Positions 9,379 to 18,910 of a stretch of 64,000 bases of DNA are shown piece by piece. A model generated the notes under the pieces. The model saw only the letters and a list, made by a program, of their open reading frames with translations, did no database searches and was not told where the DNA came from. Within the stretch, counting starts at the first letter, position 1. Each line of letters opens with the position of its first letter. The position numbers and the translations under genes are program-made. This stretch comes from Methylococcus sp. EFPC2 (GTDB lineage: Bacteria; Pseudomonadota; Gammaproteobacteria; Methylococcales; Methylococcaceae), in contig NZ_CP070491.1 in assembly GCF_016925495.1 (NCBI RefSeq), positions 2,046,001 through 2,110,000 on the forward strand, given 5' to 3'.

Positions 9379-11700
9379 TCAGGCGGCGCCCGGCAGCCAG
9401 GTGCGGGCGTGGATGGCGACACGGAACGGCCGTTGCCGGGTGATGGCTGCCATGTGGGCGGAATTTCTTCCCCAGGGCAGGCCGTCGAGTTCCAGGCCGG
9501 CGAGCGGGCCGGCCAGGGACACATGGACGATGCGCTGCAGGGCGGCGGCGTCGGGCGCCAGATGCCCCCAGGCCAGGTCGGCCCAGTGGGCCGGCTGGCC
9601 GCCAAAATCGGCGGCGGCGTCCAGTCCGAAGCGCGGTTCGGTGGGCTGCTCCTGCAGCACGAAGAACCAACCGGGATGGCCACCGGCCGGGGCATCGGCG
9701 CCGCGCGCCTCCGGCGCTGTCAGAGGGAAGCCCAACAGAGTGACGTCGAGGGGCTGGCCGGCGCGAAACAGCGGGTGGCGCTCGGTGTCGCCCAGCTCGC
9801 GGCGCTGGCCGTCGGCCGACCATACCGCTTCCACGGCATAGACCACGGCGCGGGGATAGCGGCGCAGCAGATCGCCCCGGATCAGCAGGACCAGCTCGCC
9901 GGCGGCTGAGGCACCGTGTTCGCCGAGCCCGCCGGCGGGCTTCCAGGAACGCAGCTCGGTCATATCGTCGCGGCGTTCGCCGCCGGCGCCGCGGCGGTCC
10001 CAGAAGCGGCGGAAATAGCTGCCCTTGGGGTCGGCCGGATAGCCGCGCCACAGCAGTTCCCGGCTCAGTTCATGGTTGAGCCCGGCCAGGTAGGCTTCGA
10101 TGAAGGCCTGGTTGGTCTTCAGCAGGGCGACGGTGTTGGCGGGCACCTGGTCCATGCCCGGCAGCAGGGCGTCCGGGAAATAATCGCGCATCGGCTCGTA
10201 CATCGGCTGGGGAAACTCCGGCGCGAACCGGGGCAACTCGGTGGCCGGGATGTCCTCGGGCGAGCTCGGCGCGGCCAGGGCCCGCAATGCTGCGGAGGGC
10301 GCGCCGGCCCCGGCTTCGCCACCCAGCCGCTCCAGCCGTTTCGCCAGCGGGCCGCGGCTGCGGGTCAACCGCCGGTAAGCTGCGGAATCGGCCGCGTCAG
10401 CCACCGCCAAGGACACAGCCGGGCCGGGGCCGGCACTCGCCTGCCTGTCACGCAGGCCGGCGCCGACGGTCTCCGCGAGCTGGGCCCGCTTCGCCCGCTG
10501 GGCGTCGGCTTCGTGGCGGGCCAACTGGTCCCAGGCGGCCGCCATCAACGGTTCCTGTTCGTAACGGATCACCAGCGCCCCCAGGCCGGCGGCGACCCGG
10601 TGGCGCGGGTCCAGGTTCAGCTCGGCAAACCAGCGTGGCGTGGTGTCGGCGGCCGGCACCGCCTGCAGATCGGTATGGCCCTGGCCGTATAGCGGCGGCG
10701 CCAGCAGCGCCGGTTCGGCAGTGCGGTCGAGGACGGCGCGCAAGGCTTGCTGGAACGCGCCCCGTTCCGGTTCCTGCCAGGGCCGGGGGGCGGTCTTCGG
10801 GGTTTCCAGCGCACCGCCCAGATCCAGTTCGGCGCTGGGGGTCTTCGGCATGCTCCAGCCGGGATCGGACACATCCAAAGGACGCAGGCCGACGGTCGGC
10901 GGCGGCTCGCGCGGGACCAGGCGGCGGGCCAGGGCCTCGAAATCGCCGTCGGCCCCGGTGCCGAACTCCCAGTGGAAATACACCGGCAGCCGGACCGTCG
11001 CGGCGGCCAGGCTGGCGGGCCAGGCTGGTGTCAGTTCCTGTTCCTGGTCGGCACCGATCGCTTCTCCCAGCCCCGCCAGCCGGCCAACCTCGTAGGTCGG
11101 CACCAGGCAGGCGAGGTAGCGGGTGGCGGGGTCCAGCCGGCGCGGGCACAGCAGCCGCGACAAGGTCCGTTCCGGTTGCTCCTTGAGCACCTGCTTCAGG
11201 GTCGCGGGATCCAGCGCCGCGCTGCCGGCGACCACTTCGGCGTGGGCCCAGGCCCAGGACTCCGCAAGGTCGGGCAGTTCTTCCAGCGGGCATTCCAGCA
11301 CCGGCAGCGGCCGGTCGGCGCCGCTGGCGAGCGTGGCGCGGTCCTGCCGTACCACCACCAGGGCGATCCAGGGCCGCAGCCGGCCATCGCCATCGGCCGC
11401 CGCGGGGGTGAACAGCCAGGGGAAGTCCGGACGGTCGAATTCGATCAGCGGGAAGTAGTTGGGCTCGAAATCGGCGGCGCCGGAATGGGGGTCGGTGCGG
11501 ATCACCTCGCGCGCGTCGATGCCGGTCACGTCTCCCGGCGCGCAGATCTGCAAGGGCGTTTCGACTACCCGGGAGCCGTTGACGGTCAGCCGCATCGGCA
11601 GCGTGAGCCGGCCGGCGCTGGCCGGATCGGCGATACCGGCCAGCAGCCCCTGGCGTAGCCACGACAGGGTACGGTAGGCCGGGGTGGGGTTGTCAGCCAT
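9379..11700 (-). CDS. Conserved hypothetical protein in six-gene operon (773 aa)
   Basis: The open frame extends further upstream, but the start is set at the ATG at 11700 (MADNPTPAY), which has a perfect AGGAGG at 11708-11713; upstream codons overlap the next gene. The 773-aa product has no signal peptide or membrane segment. It carries several Trp-rich segments (SWAWAHAEVV near residue 145, YFHWEFG near 240) and a VALLKTNQAFIEAYLAG helix near residue 540. I do not recognise a domain. It starts 27 bp after the stop of the DUF6603-like gene and is clearly the same transcription unit. Confidence 0.8.
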   Translation of the reverse strand: MADNPTPAYRTLSWLRQGLLAGIADPASAGRLTLPMRLTVNGSRVVETPLQICAPGDVTGIDAREVIRTDPHSGAADFEPNYFPLIEFDRPDFPWLFTPAAADGDGRLRPWIALVVVRQDRATLASGADRPLPVLECPLEELPDLAESWAWAHAEVVAGSAALDPATLKQVLKEQPERTLSRLLCPRRLDPATRYLACLVPTYEVGRLAGLGEAIGADQEQELTPAWPASLAAATVRLPVYFHWEFGTGADGDFEALARRLVPREPPPTVGLRPLDVSDPGWSMPKTPSAELDLGGALETPKTAPRPWQEPERGAFQQALRAVLDRTAEPALLAPPLYGQGHTDLQAVPAADTTPRWFAELNLDPRHRVAAGLGALVIRYEQEPLMAAAWDQLARHEADAQRAKRAQLAETVGAGLRDRQASAGPGPAVSLAVADAADSAAYRRLTRSRGPLAKRLERLGGEAGAGAPSAALRALAAPSSPEDIPATELPRFAPEFPQPMYEPMRDYFPDALLPGMDQVPANTVALLKTNQAFIEAYLAGLNHELSRELLWRGYPADPKGSYFRRFWDRRGAGGERRDDMTELRSWKPAGGLGEHGASAAGELVLLIRGDLLRRYPRAVVYAVEAVWSADGQRRELGDTERHPLFRAGQPLDVTLLGFPLTAPEARGADAPAGGHPGWFFVLQEQPTEPRFGLDAAADFGGQPAHWADLAWGHLAPDAAALQRIVHVSLAGPLAGLELDGLPWGRNSAHMAAITRQRPFRVAIHARTWLPGAA

Positions 11701-11726
11701 GGTGTAGCCTCCTGGGGAAGATGGGA

Positions 11727-14700
11727 TCATACGGCCCGTTCGAGGACGCGGTAGCGGTTGGCGGGGTTGCGCCGGATGGGGGCCTGGGCCGCGGCGGCGT
11801 AGTCGGCCGCGGCAGCGAGTGCCGTGGCGGTGGGCGTGTAGGGCTCGACCTGGCGCTCGGTCGGACGGCTGGGATCGACGATCAGGGTCTCGTAGCGGAT
11901 CGTGCCCTCCGCCACCTCGTCGTAGCGGTAGGCCAGTCCCTCGGTGCCGAAGCGCAGGCCCGCATCGCCCGGCTCGAAGGCGGGCCGGGCCAGCTTGTCG
12001 TCGTCGCTGAGGTCCTGGAACTGGGCCGGGGCGAAGGCTTCCTGCAGATAGCCAGCCTGGAGGGCGCCCGCCGCCGTCACCGTGAACGCCGTGGCCCCGC
12101 CCGCCAGGGGCGCGTTGCCGAAGCGGGTGAGGGTCCGGTTGAGGGGCAGCACCCGCTGGCGCACGCTCAGCTCGGCCAGGGGATGGAGCCGCAGCGCGGC
12201 CGATTCCCGGAGGGTGACGACGGCCGGCTCGCCGCGAGGCAAGGTGGCGCTCCAGTTGCGGCGGTCGCCGAGGGCCGCGGCCAGCAGCGCCAGGGCGTCC
12301 ACCGGCGCCGGCAGCGGCGCCGGCCGGTCGTGGCCGAAGCGGTGGTCGAAGCCGATCTTGACCTTGAAGAACAGGATCTTGAAGGTGGCCTTGCCCCACA
12401 CGTGCCAAGGCGTCGGGCCGGCCAGGCTGAGGTTCAGCCCCACCGCCATGAGGGTGCTGCGGCCGCGCTTGAGCGCCACCTGGGCGGCGATCTCGGCGAC
12501 GAAGGCGAAGGGATCGAACTGGAACAGCGCATCCATTCCCAGGAAGCCGGCCAGGGTGAAGCCGGAGGCGGAATAGGCGAAGTCCAGGCGGCCCCCGAAT
12601 TGCACGGTGTTGGAGGTCAGCGCCAAATAGGACTCGAAGCGCAGCTTGGGGTTGTCGCCGTCGCCCAGGCTCAGGGCCAGGCGCTGTAGGCGGGGAAAAC
12701 CGGCCGGAACCGGATAGCGCGGATTGAAGCCGCCCACTGCCAGGATGAAGTCGGGATTGGCGCCCCAGCAGGCGCGCAGGGCCATGTCGCCGGTCAGCGC
12801 GAACTCCAGGAGTCGGGAGTCGTAGAGGGTGGCGTCCAGGGCGATCTCTTCCCGGTTGAAATCGATCAGCCCCACTGCGTCCATGCGCAGCCGCACCAGG
12901 GCATGATCGGCACTGGGCAGATCGGCCATCAGCCTTCCCAGCACGACCAACCGCACCGGTTCCGGCATTTCCAGGATCAGCGCCAGTTGCAGGGTCAACA
13001 GGGTGGGGGTGCCCCACTCGATTTGGGCCATGGGGCCGAACACGTGGCGGTTGCGGACCGGGGGAAACACCGCGCGCAGATCGCTGACGATCTGGGGAGC
13101 GTTGCGAATGGGATCGGGCGGGAACAGCAGGGAGCCCAGGGTGCCGCTCTTGAGGCCGCCGCGCAGCACGTCCACGGCGACGGTGCGGTGGATGCCCAGC
13201 AATCCGCCGAGGCCGGTGAGGGTGAAGCCGAAGCCCAGCTGGATCGGCGCGAAGCCTTCCGAGGCGATGAGGATCACCAGGGAATAGCCGGAGCTGCCGT
13301 CGGGCATGCGGGTGGTAAGGAGACCCACGGCCTTGACCGAGAGGGCCTCGGCGATCTCCAGCTGGAGCATGCCGGCATATTCCTGCTTGGCCGGATCGAA
13401 CCGTAGGAAACCGCCGCCGGTGACGGTGGGGGCGTTGACCGCGACACCGATTGCGGTCGGGGAGACCGGCCGGATCGCCAGGTTGGCGGACCCAAGATTT
13501 CCGGGGCCCGGAACAATACCGGCCCGCACTCCGACCTGATCGAACGAGAGACTCACAGGACCGAGTCGAGCCGTGAGGCTGATCGCACCAGCGAACTCCA
13601 CACTTGCGTCGCCGCAGTTCAGGCCGATGCTTAAGACATCGAGGGACAACGGCCCGAGCACGCGTCCTATCGCTTGTTCGAATTTCAAACCGGCCCGGCC
13701 ATTCAACCGGACGCCGTGGCGATGCGACCAGGACAGACTGACATCGGCTTTGGCGACCAGGCTGCCATTGCCAGCCAAGTTGTCCAGAAGAGGGGGCCAA
13801 TCGCCGGAAGACAGGGCCAATTCGCAGTCACAGAGCCGCAGGCTCAGTTCCGCATCCGTGCCGGCGCCCTCTACGCGCACCTCCAGTGCAAGCGCGAGGC
13901 TGGCCGCAGCGGCCCGGGCAGTGCTCGTGTCGAACAGGTTGACCGTGGTTTCGCCATTCGGTGGGCTGAGGGTCAGGTCGATCTGCACACCGGCTCCGGT
14001 CGGGGCGGTGCCTGCGATGGTCTGGTTCAGTCCGGTACGCAGGGCGGGGCTGACACCGGGCCGCAATACCAGTGCAAGACCGCTGCCGAGGTCGGCGTCG
14101 GCGGTGATTCCTAGGGACAGAGTCGAGGACAGGGGAATGCGTACGGTCGTCCCCCCGTCTGCGTAGGGTGCGAAACCCAAGCCGCCGTCGCTACCGCCGG
14201 GCGTCGTCGGGGGCAAGCCGAAAACCGAGAGGCCGGCTTCGGCATTCACCCGCGTGGACGCGCTGAGAATGGGGCAAAGCAATTGCAGCTGAGGCGGATG
14301 CGCGGGAGGCGTTCCTCCGTGCAGACGGCTCAGGGGCAGCGCCGGCAATTCGCGTCGCCGAACGTCCGCAGCAATGTGCTGCAGCACGCCGCCCAGCCGG
14401 ACTACCAAGGTGTTGGCATCGTAACGGGCGGTACCCCAGCCGTAAGTGTCCCGCAGCAGCTTGGCGGGGTCGCTCAACAGCAGGGGAATGCGGTCCCAGT
14501 GGACGATGTGCCGGATGTGCTCGATCTGGAACCGCTCCGGATCGGCCGGATATCTTCGGAGCTCGAACCAACCGAGAGCAACTGCGATGTCGAACGCCGG
14601 CCGAGCGGCGACCGCAAGGGACTGTATCAGATACAGGTCGAGCAGGCGGGTGAGGAATTCGTCGCGGATCCCGGACCGGTCCAAGTATTCTTGGGGCGCC

Positions 14701-15002
14701 TGCAGATGTAGCTTGGTCAACTCGGCGAGCAGCGCTACGGCGGCTAGGGCGAGATCGCCCAAGGCCGCGGCCCGGTCCTCATCGGAGCTGGCCGTATCCG
14801 CTTCCAGCGTTGTCCAGCGGGCCAGCCCATCGCTCAGCCGGGCCATGTCCAGCCCGGCCAGGCCTATGTCGCTAACCGACGGCGGCAGCTCCCAGCCGAG
14901 CTTGGCCAAAATGAACTTGGGACCATCGGCCATCTTGACGATGGACCCGACCGCCGTGAGGGCCGAGGCCACTCCTGCTAGTAACCGCTGTTCGAAGCTC
15001 AT
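11727..15002 (-). CDS. DUF6603-like large conserved protein (1091 aa)
   Basis: This is a 1091-aa protein. The central and C-terminal part (about residues 450-900) is a long run of alternating beta-type segments with repeated Gly/Phe/Leu patterns (LGFGFTLTGLGGLLGIHR, FGGRLDFAYSASGFTLAGF). It matches my memory of the DUF6603 family of large uncharacterised proteins; the assignment is from memory, not a search. The N-terminal 250 residues are mostly helical. There is no signal peptide. The ATG at 15002 overlaps the stop of the PLD-like gene (ATGA), so translation is coupled. The repeated beta pattern suggests an elongated beta structure or lipid-contacting surface, which is inference. Confidence 0.75.
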   Translation of the reverse strand: MSFEQRLLAGVASALTAVGSIVKMADGPKFILAKLGWELPPSVSDIGLAGLDMARLSDGLARWTTLEADTASSDEDRAAALGDLALAAVALLAELTKLHLQAPQEYLDRSGIRDEFLTRLLDLYLIQSLAVAARPAFDIAVALGWFELRRYPADPERFQIEHIRHIVHWDRIPLLLSDPAKLLRDTYGWGTARYDANTLVVRLGGVLQHIAADVRRRELPALPLSRLHGGTPPAHPPQLQLLCPILSASTRVNAEAGLSVFGLPPTTPGGSDGGLGFAPYADGGTTVRIPLSSTLSLGITADADLGSGLALVLRPGVSPALRTGLNQTIAGTAPTGAGVQIDLTLSPPNGETTVNLFDTSTARAAAASLALALEVRVEGAGTDAELSLRLCDCELALSSGDWPPLLDNLAGNGSLVAKADVSLSWSHRHGVRLNGRAGLKFEQAIGRVLGPLSLDVLSIGLNCGDASVEFAGAISLTARLGPVSLSFDQVGVRAGIVPGPGNLGSANLAIRPVSPTAIGVAVNAPTVTGGGFLRFDPAKQEYAGMLQLEIAEALSVKAVGLLTTRMPDGSSGYSLVILIASEGFAPIQLGFGFTLTGLGGLLGIHRTVAVDVLRGGLKSGTLGSLLFPPDPIRNAPQIVSDLRAVFPPVRNRHVFGPMAQIEWGTPTLLTLQLALILEMPEPVRLVVLGRLMADLPSADHALVRLRMDAVGLIDFNREEIALDATLYDSRLLEFALTGDMALRACWGANPDFILAVGGFNPRYPVPAGFPRLQRLALSLGDGDNPKLRFESYLALTSNTVQFGGRLDFAYSASGFTLAGFLGMDALFQFDPFAFVAEIAAQVALKRGRSTLMAVGLNLSLAGPTPWHVWGKATFKILFFKVKIGFDHRFGHDRPAPLPAPVDALALLAAALGDRRNWSATLPRGEPAVVTLRESAALRLHPLAELSVRQRVLPLNRTLTRFGNAPLAGGATAFTVTAAGALQAGYLQEAFAPAQFQDLSDDDKLARPAFEPGDAGLRFGTEGLAYRYDEVAEGTIRYETLIVDPSRPTERQVEPYTPTATALAAAADYAAAAQAPIRRNPANRYRVLERAV

Positions 15003-17221
15003 CGCCGGAAGTCCTCATGTTCGGGGGATTTGCGCCAGCTTCCGGTGGAGAAATCGAAACCTCTCGTTCCGGAAATGGGCCGCACCACGGCGTCGTTGAT
15101 TTCGAGACGGATGCCCAAGGCCGCCAAGTGCTTGCGCGGCGTATCCAGTGAACCCCCGTCCTCTTGCGGATATTCGAGCACGAAGCCGGGCAGTGGCTCG
15201 CGCCGCGCCGCCTTGATGTGTGCGAGCGCCTCCACTGCCTTGGGCCGCCAAAGGTCTCGCACCCAGTTGTAATTGGTACCGTGTGCGAGGTCCGTATGGT
15301 TGGGATCCGGCTTGCCGTGCGCATCGATGAGTCCGAGATGCTCTGCAAACAGACGTCGTCGCATCGTCTCCGCGAACGGGGTGGTCGCACCGGCTACCTC
15401 CGGTACCACGGAGAGATTGAGCTCCGCCGCAGTCGTTTCGCCGAACACGAGCGGGCTCAACAGCAGGTTGTAGTCGAGGGAGAGTCCGTCGAGGTTGGCC
15501 GATCCCACCGTGGCCCAAGCGTCGTCGACGACTGCGCCTTTGGCATGGATGTAAACCGGCGCGACCCAGGGGCGGGCATTGTTTGGGCGATTGCCGTCAT
15601 AGCTCCAGCGGGTGAAGACGCCGACCCGGTCGCCGCCGGCTGCCCGCAACTGGGCAATGCGCAGGGCCTGCCGGCGTGGATAGAACGGTACGTCCGGCTT
15701 GATCGGTACCACCAGGATCAGTTCGAGATTCGGCTTCTTTTTGAGGACTTCGACGAGACCGTCGGTAATGACCGAATCGGTGAAGTATTGGGTTTCCAGA
15801 TAGATGTAGTGTCGGGCGGAGGCGAAGGCGCGTAGGTAGGCCTCGAGGATGCCTTTCTCGCTGGTGCCACCCAGTTTTGCGAAGCGCTGCCCGCTGAGCG
15901 TGCGGATCACCTGTACCTTGGGCCCGTTTCCTGCTTGGGCCGTCAGCGGCGGCATTTCCGGGATTTTTTCCAATTCCGGCAGATCCTCGTTCCAGAAGAG
16001 CCGGAAGGTGTCATACAGATCGCGCACGGCAGGGCCAGTCACGGCGACGCTCAGGTCGTGCACCATGTCGTCGGTGTTGGCGCCCCGGTGCGGATCGTCG
16101 ATGCGGTGGCCGTAATAGTCGAAGTAGCGCTGAGTGAAAGGCGAACCGACCACCACCGCCCGCTGCTCGTCTGTGATGACCATCTTGCAGTGCAGCACGC
16201 CATTGTCCGGCGCCGCTTGCCGGAAACCGCGCACGGCGATCGGGTGGGTCGTCGCTTCGACGTATTCCGTGGCTATGCCGAAGTAGTGTCTGGCCTCGTC
16301 GACGTCGGTGTTGTTCTGGAGTTTTATCTTCACCACCACGAATTCGACGAAGTAGGCGACCACCGTGAGTGCCAGAGCGATGGGAAAGATGGCGAAGCCA
16401 ACGCCCATACAGGCGGCCAGCAGGTTGACGCCACCCACGCCGAGGCCGGCGGCGAGGGGGGTAAGCACCGCCAGCCAGAAGATGCCCTCGGGCCAGCTGA
16501 GACCGGGTTCGTTGAGCAGTATTCGAACCGTCTTGCCACTCCTGGCGGCATCGACGAGCAGCCGTTCGGGGCGAGCGTCGCTACTCAGCAAGGTCTCCCC
16601 GCGCGGTACCGCCGGCGGTTGATTGCCGGTCAGATTGGGATCATGGGGAATGATCGGTGGGTCGTGCCATGCTCCTTCGGGTGTGTCCAGCCACCGCAGG
16701 AACTTGAAGATCAACTGTGGCGGTTCCTCGCTGCTGTTGCGTTTCGGCTCCGGGAGCGCGAAGAACAGCTGCGTCATATTGATGGAGCGGGTTGCCGAGC
16801 GGATATCATCGGCGATGCGTCCGAACGCCTCGCTGCCGTCGACCAGGAGTTCCATGTTGTTGCCCGAGGATACCATTTCCGCCTTTCCGGTAAGCTGGGT
16901 GACCAACAGTCCCTCCTTATCGGCGCGCCGAATCTGGATATCGCCGAGTGCGTGGATGGCGATGGTGCCGGCAAGTTCCCGATCCTTGATCAGAGGCCGT
17001 CGCACGTCGTCAACGACGCGGAATCGAAAAGAAACGAGGGGCTGGTCGGGTATGCCAACCAGATCCGGCACTTCCAGAGTAAAACGCCCTTGCTCGTCGG
17101 ATTTGGCATCCTTTGCATTCAATTGCTCCTGAGTTAGCAGCCAGTCTCCCAGTGCCTCTACAGTGAGATTCGGCAATGGTGTCCCGAATTCGTCTATGAC
17201 GCGGCCCGTAACGGTGCTCAC
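14999..17221 (-). CDS. Phospholipase-D-like protein with N-terminal carboxypeptidase-regulatory-like domain and internal membrane segments
   Basis: This encodes 740 aa from a GTG at 17221 with AAGGAGG five bases upstream; the longer open frame has no such signal. Residues 1-80 look like a transthyretin/carboxypeptidase-regulatory-like beta sandwich (TGRVIDEFGTPLPNLTV). Two HKD motifs of the PLD superfamily are present: H344-x-K346 with D351, and H559-x-K561 with D566 followed by GSAN. Hydrophobic segments at about 246-296 could form two or three membrane helices between the N-terminal part and the first HKD motif. The family includes phospholipases, cardiolipin synthases and nucleases, so the substrate is open. 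It is first in the six-gene operon and the only member with a recognisable active site. Confidence 0.85.
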   Translation of the reverse strand: MSTVTGRVIDEFGTPLPNLTVEALGDWLLTQEQLNAKDAKSDEQGRFTLEVPDLVGIPDQPLVSFRFRVVDDVRRPLIKDRELAGTIAIHALGDIQIRRADKEGLLVTQLTGKAEMVSSGNNMELLVDGSEAFGRIADDIRSATRSINMTQLFFALPEPKRNSSEEPPQLIFKFLRWLDTPEGAWHDPPIIPHDPNLTGNQPPAVPRGETLLSSDARPERLLVDAARSGKTVRILLNEPGLSWPEGIFWLAVLTPLAAGLGVGGVNLLAACMGVGFAIFPIALALTVVAYFVEFVVVKIKLQNNTDVDEARHYFGIATEYVEATTHPIAVRGFRQAAPDNGVLHCKMVITDEQRAVVVGSPFTQRYFDYYGHRIDDPHRGANTDDMVHDLSVAVTGPAVRDLYDTFRLFWNEDLPELEKIPEMPPLTAQAGNGPKVQVIRTLSGQRFAKLGGTSEKGILEAYLRAFASARHYIYLETQYFTDSVITDGLVEVLKKKPNLELILVVPIKPDVPFYPRRQALRIAQLRAAGGDRVGVFTRWSYDGNRPNNARPWVAPVYIHAKGAVVDDAWATVGSANLDGLSLDYNLLLSPLVFGETTAAELNLSVVPEVAGATTPFAETMRRRLFAEHLGLIDAHGKPDPNHTDLAHGTNYNWVRDLWRPKAVEALAHIKAARREPLPGFVLEYPQEDGGSLDTPRKHLAALGIRLEINDAVVRPISGTRGFDFSTGSWRKSPEHEDFRR

Positions 17222-17545
17222 AATTGCCTCCTTTGCCGGATGGCTCCCGGCATTTGTGATCGGAAAAGTCGCGGCATGGGAGCCGGGCCCGAAGGAAGCC
17301 CGGCGCTGAACCCAAGTCCTAAGTTGCGCCCTAAGAGCCGTCGACATGGGTACCCGGGGTAGGAAGACCCATCCCCCGCTCCTCAATCCGTGATTCAGGC
17401 CATCCATCGCATTTGTTCAAATGGATTTCCGAGGTTCGTCTCGACCGACGCGTTCGGAAATTCGTCGGTAGCGCTCGTGCCGCCGGGAAACCGCGATTTC
17501 CGGCGGCGTACGCTGACGGCCTGGGTGGACTGCTTCAGCGGTCTG
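17222..17545. other. Upstream region of the six-gene operon
   Basis: It holds the AAGGAGG ribosome-binding site of the PLD-like gene next to position 17222. A GCCGGGC/GCCCGGC inverted repeat lies near 17282-17305 without a T run. The promoter of the operon should lie here, but I cannot point to a convincing -35/-10 pair. No gene is supported. Confidence 0.45.
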
Positions 17546-18016
17546 CTAGAAATAGACCAGCGAAGCCGTGCATCTGAGGTCGATGTATTTCGAGGGATTG
17601 ACCACGCCCTCGAAGACCTGGGGGCTGAAGGGGGTGTGGACCGTGGTCAGGATGAGCTGGCTGTTGAAGGCGACCGGCTGCCGCCCCAGCGCGATGTCGG
17701 GGATGATCACCGACGCATGCTTGAGGTAGAGGTCGGGGATGTGTTCCAGGGTCACTTCCCACAGGTCGCCGACCAGGGTCGGCTCGGAGGTGAGTTCTTC
17801 CCTGTCGAAGCGGTAATTCCTCGTGCCCAGCTGGAGCTGGAGCGTCGTTGCCGCCGGGAGGATGCCCGGCTGGGTGTCGCTGCCGATGGTGAGGGTGAGG
17901 CTGGCATTCCTGCCGCTGCACTCGTAGTAGTTGGGGTCCTGAGCCGCGCCGGCGGCGCCGCTCAGGCCGAGTCCGATTACGCTCGCTCCCAGCAGGGACA
18001 GTGTTTTCATAGTCAT
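17546..18016 (-). CDS. Secreted hypothetical protein
   Basis: This is a 156-aa protein with a clear Sec signal peptide (MTMKTLSLLG followed by a hydrophobic Gly/Ala stretch ending near AGAAQ, residue 25). The mature part contains two Cys, one near the start (YYECSG) and one near the end (LRCTAS), which could form a disulphide. It also has beta-rich sequence. The start ATG at 18016 follows an AAGGAGC Shine-Dalgarno site. I do not recognise the family. It lies upstream of the six-gene operon on the same strand, more than 320 bp away, so co-transcription is uncertain. Confidence 0.7.
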   Translation of the reverse strand: MTMKTLSLLGASVIGLGLSGAAGAAQDPNYYECSGRNASLTLTIGSDTQPGILPAATTLQLQLGTRNYRFDREELTSEPTLVGDLWEVTLEHIPDLYLKHASVIIPDIALGRQPVAFNSQLILTTVHTPFSPQVFEGVVNPSKYIDLRCTASLVYF

Positions 18017-18235
18017 TTCAGTGCTCCTTGGTTCCGATGTCCGCGAAGGCGATACGCCCCGATGCAGCCCGGGCCGTTCGCAGCCGGGGCAGGGCCGAAT
18101 CGGCCGGGTTCGCCTTCGTTCCAAAGGGCTTAAAGCCCGTTCCTTACCTGCCCGTCGAATCGGCGCCATCCTGCGGACGGCCCCGCTCGCGGGGCAGGGC
18201 CGTATTTGGCCTCATTAACGGAACAGAACACCATG

Positions 18236-18415
18236 TCATATTTCACCAAACCACTGTGACAAATTTACCTCGGCGGTCAGCGTCACCGCGGGGTTGGCCG
18301 GCGTTTCCCGTTCGAACGCCAGTGCCCGGGCCTGGGCTGCCTCACGCTTGCCGGCGGCGAACAAGCCCTTGACCGCAGAATCCATCCGCTCGGCTTGCTG
18401 CTGCATCGTTTCCAT
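18236..18415 (-). CDS. Small ORF, possible gene fragment (59 aa)
   Basis: This is a short open frame with plausible protein-like composition: METMQQQAERMDSAVKGLFA followed by an Ala/Arg/Glu-rich helix and NPAVTLTAEVNL. No ribosome-binding site or homologue is recognised. It lies in a region full of decayed genes, so it may be the tail of a lost gene. Coding status is uncertain. Confidence 0.25.
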   Translation of the reverse strand: METMQQQAERMDSAVKGLFAAGKREAAQARALAFERETPANPAVTLTAEVNLSQWFGEI

Positions 18416-18551
18416 GGCCTGCCGAGCGACGATGGGCGTCTAATCCCGCAACGGCACCGTTTTCAACACGGCGAGGTCCGACGGAATGAGCGAGCTGGGG
18501 TTAGACCCTGTTGTAACGCAAGGCACGCGCAACGTTTTCAGTCGACTCCAG

Positions 18552-18895
18552 CAACGCGTGCCATGGGATTGGGAACACGCCGGCCATGCGAACTCCGGCC
18601 GCGCGCTCATGTCGCTCGACGGCAAGCTTTTCATCGCGACAACGGATAACAAACGCTAGCGGCGGCATCCTGCCGGATGCTGACATTGTTTGGTGTGAAA
18701 TTGGCGAAGCAAATGATACCGTCGCGATAGCCGGCAGCGGGGATACGCTTTATTGCATCACCAGCGATAACCAGCTCTGGTGGCGGGATCCCGTCGAGAC
18801 AGATGCGAGTCGGACGTCGATCGGGACGGGACCCGCTGGGGGAAGGCGCTCGGTGTAGCGGGCAATATGGTCTATGAGCTAGAAAAGACAGACAG
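18552..18895 (+). pseudogene. Degenerate beta-propeller (tectonin/tachylectin-like) gene remnant
   Basis: Three reading-frame pieces line up as consecutive propeller-like repeats. The first reads VPWDWEHAGHAN, then MSLDGKLFIATTDNK and a stop. After a frame change comes IVWCEIGEANDTVAIAG followed by LYCITSDNQLWWRDPV. A third piece in yet another frame has VAGNMVYELEK. The spacing and the repeated pattern (IG-AN, G-LY-T-DN-LWWRDPV) fit repeat units of about 40 aa. Frameshifts between the pieces show it is not functional. The family name is my reading of the repeat pattern. Confidence 0.4.
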
Positions 18896-18910
18896 GCCCA
18901 TGGGCATCCG

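Noticed and set aside
11701-13800. Upstream extension of the 773-aa gene to a 1473-codon frame
   Set aside because: The extension overlaps the DUF6603-like gene in another frame and is Arg/Pro/Gly-rich; a strong AGGAGG site marks the ATG at 11700 instead.
17390-18133. Plus-strand frame of 247 codons opposite the secreted protein gene
   Set aside because: The minus-strand frame has a signal peptide and a ribosome-binding site; the plus frame has no protein-like features.
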